Shown here: positions 62,501 through 64,000 of the stretch, piece after piece
How the letters are laid out: each line of letters opens with the position of its first letter
How positions within the stretch are numbered: the stretch's first letter is position 1
Assembly: GCA_014925825.1 (NCBI GenBank)
Contig: JACGCK010000016.1
Location: 434,001 to 498,000, forward strand
Reading direction: 5' to 3'
Source: Pholiota molesta
Taxonomy: Eukaryota > Basidiomycota > Agaricomycetes > Agaricales > Strophariaceae
DNA: 64,000 bases
Program-made: the position numbers and the translations under genes
Notes under the pieces: generated by a model
What the model was told of the DNA's origin: nothing
Seen by the model: only the letters and a program-made list of their open reading frames with translations
The model's database searches: none

Positions 62501-64000
62501 CCCAAGCAGTCCTTGAAGGTCTGAATGCGATTTTGGATCACCGCGGCACAGTTTATATCCCTGAACTCAATCGTACCTTTAAGCGCCATCCATCATTCCG
62601 GATTTTTGCGGCTCAAAATCCACTACACCAAGGGGTGGTCGTAAAGGTCTTCCAAAGTCATTTGTCAATCGATTTACCAAGGTTTACATCGAGGAGCTCA
62701 CTCCAGATGATCTGCATACAGTCTGCTCGCATATATTTCCCGACATAGATGAAAACGTGCTTCGTGCAATGATTTCTTTCAATATCCAATTAAACCATCG
62801 CGTTAGCGTTCAACGTGCTTTTGCTCAAGATGGCTCTCCTTGGGAATTCAATCTACGAGACGTCATTCGTTGGGGAACGTTATGTGTATCGCCCACATCA
62901 AATCGAGACCCGCGATCCTATCTCCGAAGCGTATATCTCCAGCGATTCAGAAATCTACAAGATCGTAGATTAGCAAGCGCCTTGTTTGACAAGGTGTTCT
63001 GCACATCGACTAAAGATTTAGAAAGTCCTCCTCCATGGACGATTTCTTCAGCTGTACTTCAATTCGGAAGCTTTACCATTCCAAGAAGAAATCTAGCCCC
63101 TCTGACTCGCCCTGGCCGCGTATTAAAAATGCAACTGTCAGCCTTGGAATCACTCGGACATTGTATCTCTCAATCATGGCTTGCGATCTTGACAGGCCCA
63201 AAAAACAGCGGCAAAACCGAAATCGTACGAACATTGGCGACTTTCATCGGCACTCCTCTATGGGAAGTATCTGTGAACAGTGCTACTGATACCATGGACA
63301 TCCTAGGAAGCTTTGAACAGGTTGATACAAGGAAACATATGCTCGCCATACTGGATGAGATCACCGCTTTATTGAATATCGAGCTTCGTTCGATTGTGGG
63401 ATCCAAGATTTTCACTGCATTCTGGATCAGAGCCCATTCAATGCGGACCGCCTGCGAAAAGGCCTCAACTCATAATCTCTTGGATCTCGCTCAACAAATG
63501 TCGACCTTTTTATCCGAATTGGCCGCATCTGAGGCTAAATCGAACTCGCATTATCAGGACCTTCAATCATCCTTGACAAGATTGGCGATTTCATCTTCTA
63601 CTGCAGGCCAATTCGAGTGGGTCGATGGGCCTCTCGTGAAAGCTATGAGGTCTGGACAATGGTTGCTGCTTGACGGTGCAAACCTTTGTGGTCCTTCCGT
63701 TCTCGATCGTCTAAATTCCTTGTGTGAATCCAACGGTTCCTTGACTCTCAGCGAACGAGGATTTGTGGATGGCAGCGTTCAAGTGATCATGCCTCATCCA
63801 AACTTCAGATTGTTCATGTCAGTGGATCCCCACCACGGAGAACTGTCGCGAGCAATGCGTAATCGAGGCATCGAAATTGCCGTTTCGCCTACTCCTCTAG
63901 CAGATGATGTCCAAATCCTTCAGGATCATTACCGCCTGCCGAGTTCATTAGCGCCATCATCTCGTGGTCCTAGTGTGCAATTTATTTCCTTCGATGCTGC
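56534..64000 (+). CDS. MDN1: Midasin (Mdn1/Rea1), N-terminal part, continues beyond the window
   Basis: Giant dynein-like AAA+ protein that removes assembly factors (Ytm1, Rsa4) from pre-60S particles. Exons: 56534-56841, 56903-57406, 57447-59024, 59080-59286, 59342-61775, 61832-61903, and 61954 to the end. Six Walker A motifs show the whole ring: APSAGKALL (AAA1, degenerate, about 57610), GETGTGKTS (58687), GPTSSGKTS (60113), GETGSGKTS (60997), GSPGVGKTS (62272) and GPKNSGKTE (63194). Repeated sensors such as LLDEVNLASPETLESL, VLDELNLAPTDVLEALNRLL and LLDEMNLAPQAVLEGLNAIL fit. The linker, D/E-rich and MIDAS parts lie outside. One base is missing at the G run 62632-62635 (GGGG for GGGGG): only then does NPQHQGGGRKGLPKSF-like sequence continue; the frame is then open to 64000. 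Confidence 0.95.

Overview
The window is nuclear DNA of a filamentous fungus, most likely a wood- or litter-decaying mushroom-forming basidiomycete (Agaricomycetes). Genes are dense on both strands and most are cut by several 45-65 bp GT-AG introns. Fungus-specific genes are present: a PKC1 with HR1-C2-C1-C1-kinase layout, the DASH subunit DAD1, SSR4, HUT1 and a Ras GEF with SH3 and WW-like modules. There are also F-box proteins of the agaric type and a tandem cluster of AA9 polysaccharide monooxygenases with CBM1 cellulose-binding tails. All gene models are from my own reading of splice sites and protein motifs; no search was run.

Layout. 0-7 kb: tail of an unknown gene, a SAM methyltransferase, a YEA4-like UDP-GlcNAc transporter and a DUF202 membrane protein. 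7-17 kb: the ribosome-assembly GTPase EFL1, a CDC25-type Ras GEF, and an SR-rich SCI1-like protein. 16.8-18.8 kb: a non-coding stretch rich in perfect inverted repeats. 18.8-25 kb: DNA polymerase alpha B subunit, endosulfine and an unrecognised multi-exon gene. 25-34 kb: PKC1, DAD1, the macrodomain phosphatase POA1, a broken F-box gene and SSR4. 34-41 kb: a Ser/Thr kinase, HUT1, a STYX-type pseudophosphatase and the zinc metallochaperone GTPase ZNG1. 41-48 kb: three AA9 genes in tandem, the first without any copper-site residue. 48-53 kb: VPS37, RRP40, EAF6 and RPT5, as two tight divergent pairs. 53-64 kb: an intact F-box protein and the N-terminal AAA ring of midasin (MDN1), which runs off the end.

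Most genes are housekeeping: 60S maturation (EFL1 and MDN1 at opposite ends), RNA decay (RRP40), proteolysis (RPT5), replication (POL12), chromatin (SSR4, EAF6), sorting (VPS37), and growth signalling (Ras GEF, PKC1, endosulfine). Many sit head to head with short shared promoters. The accessory part is the AA9 cluster.

Two things need care. First, about 10 of the genes read correctly only if single missing bases are allowed for, usually in or near short homopolymers. POL12, EFL1, PKC1, RPT5, HUT1, STYX, RRP40 and EAF6 read without any break. This looks more like deletion-type sequence error than mass gene decay, but it is unproven. Second, three introns begin with GC instead of GT.
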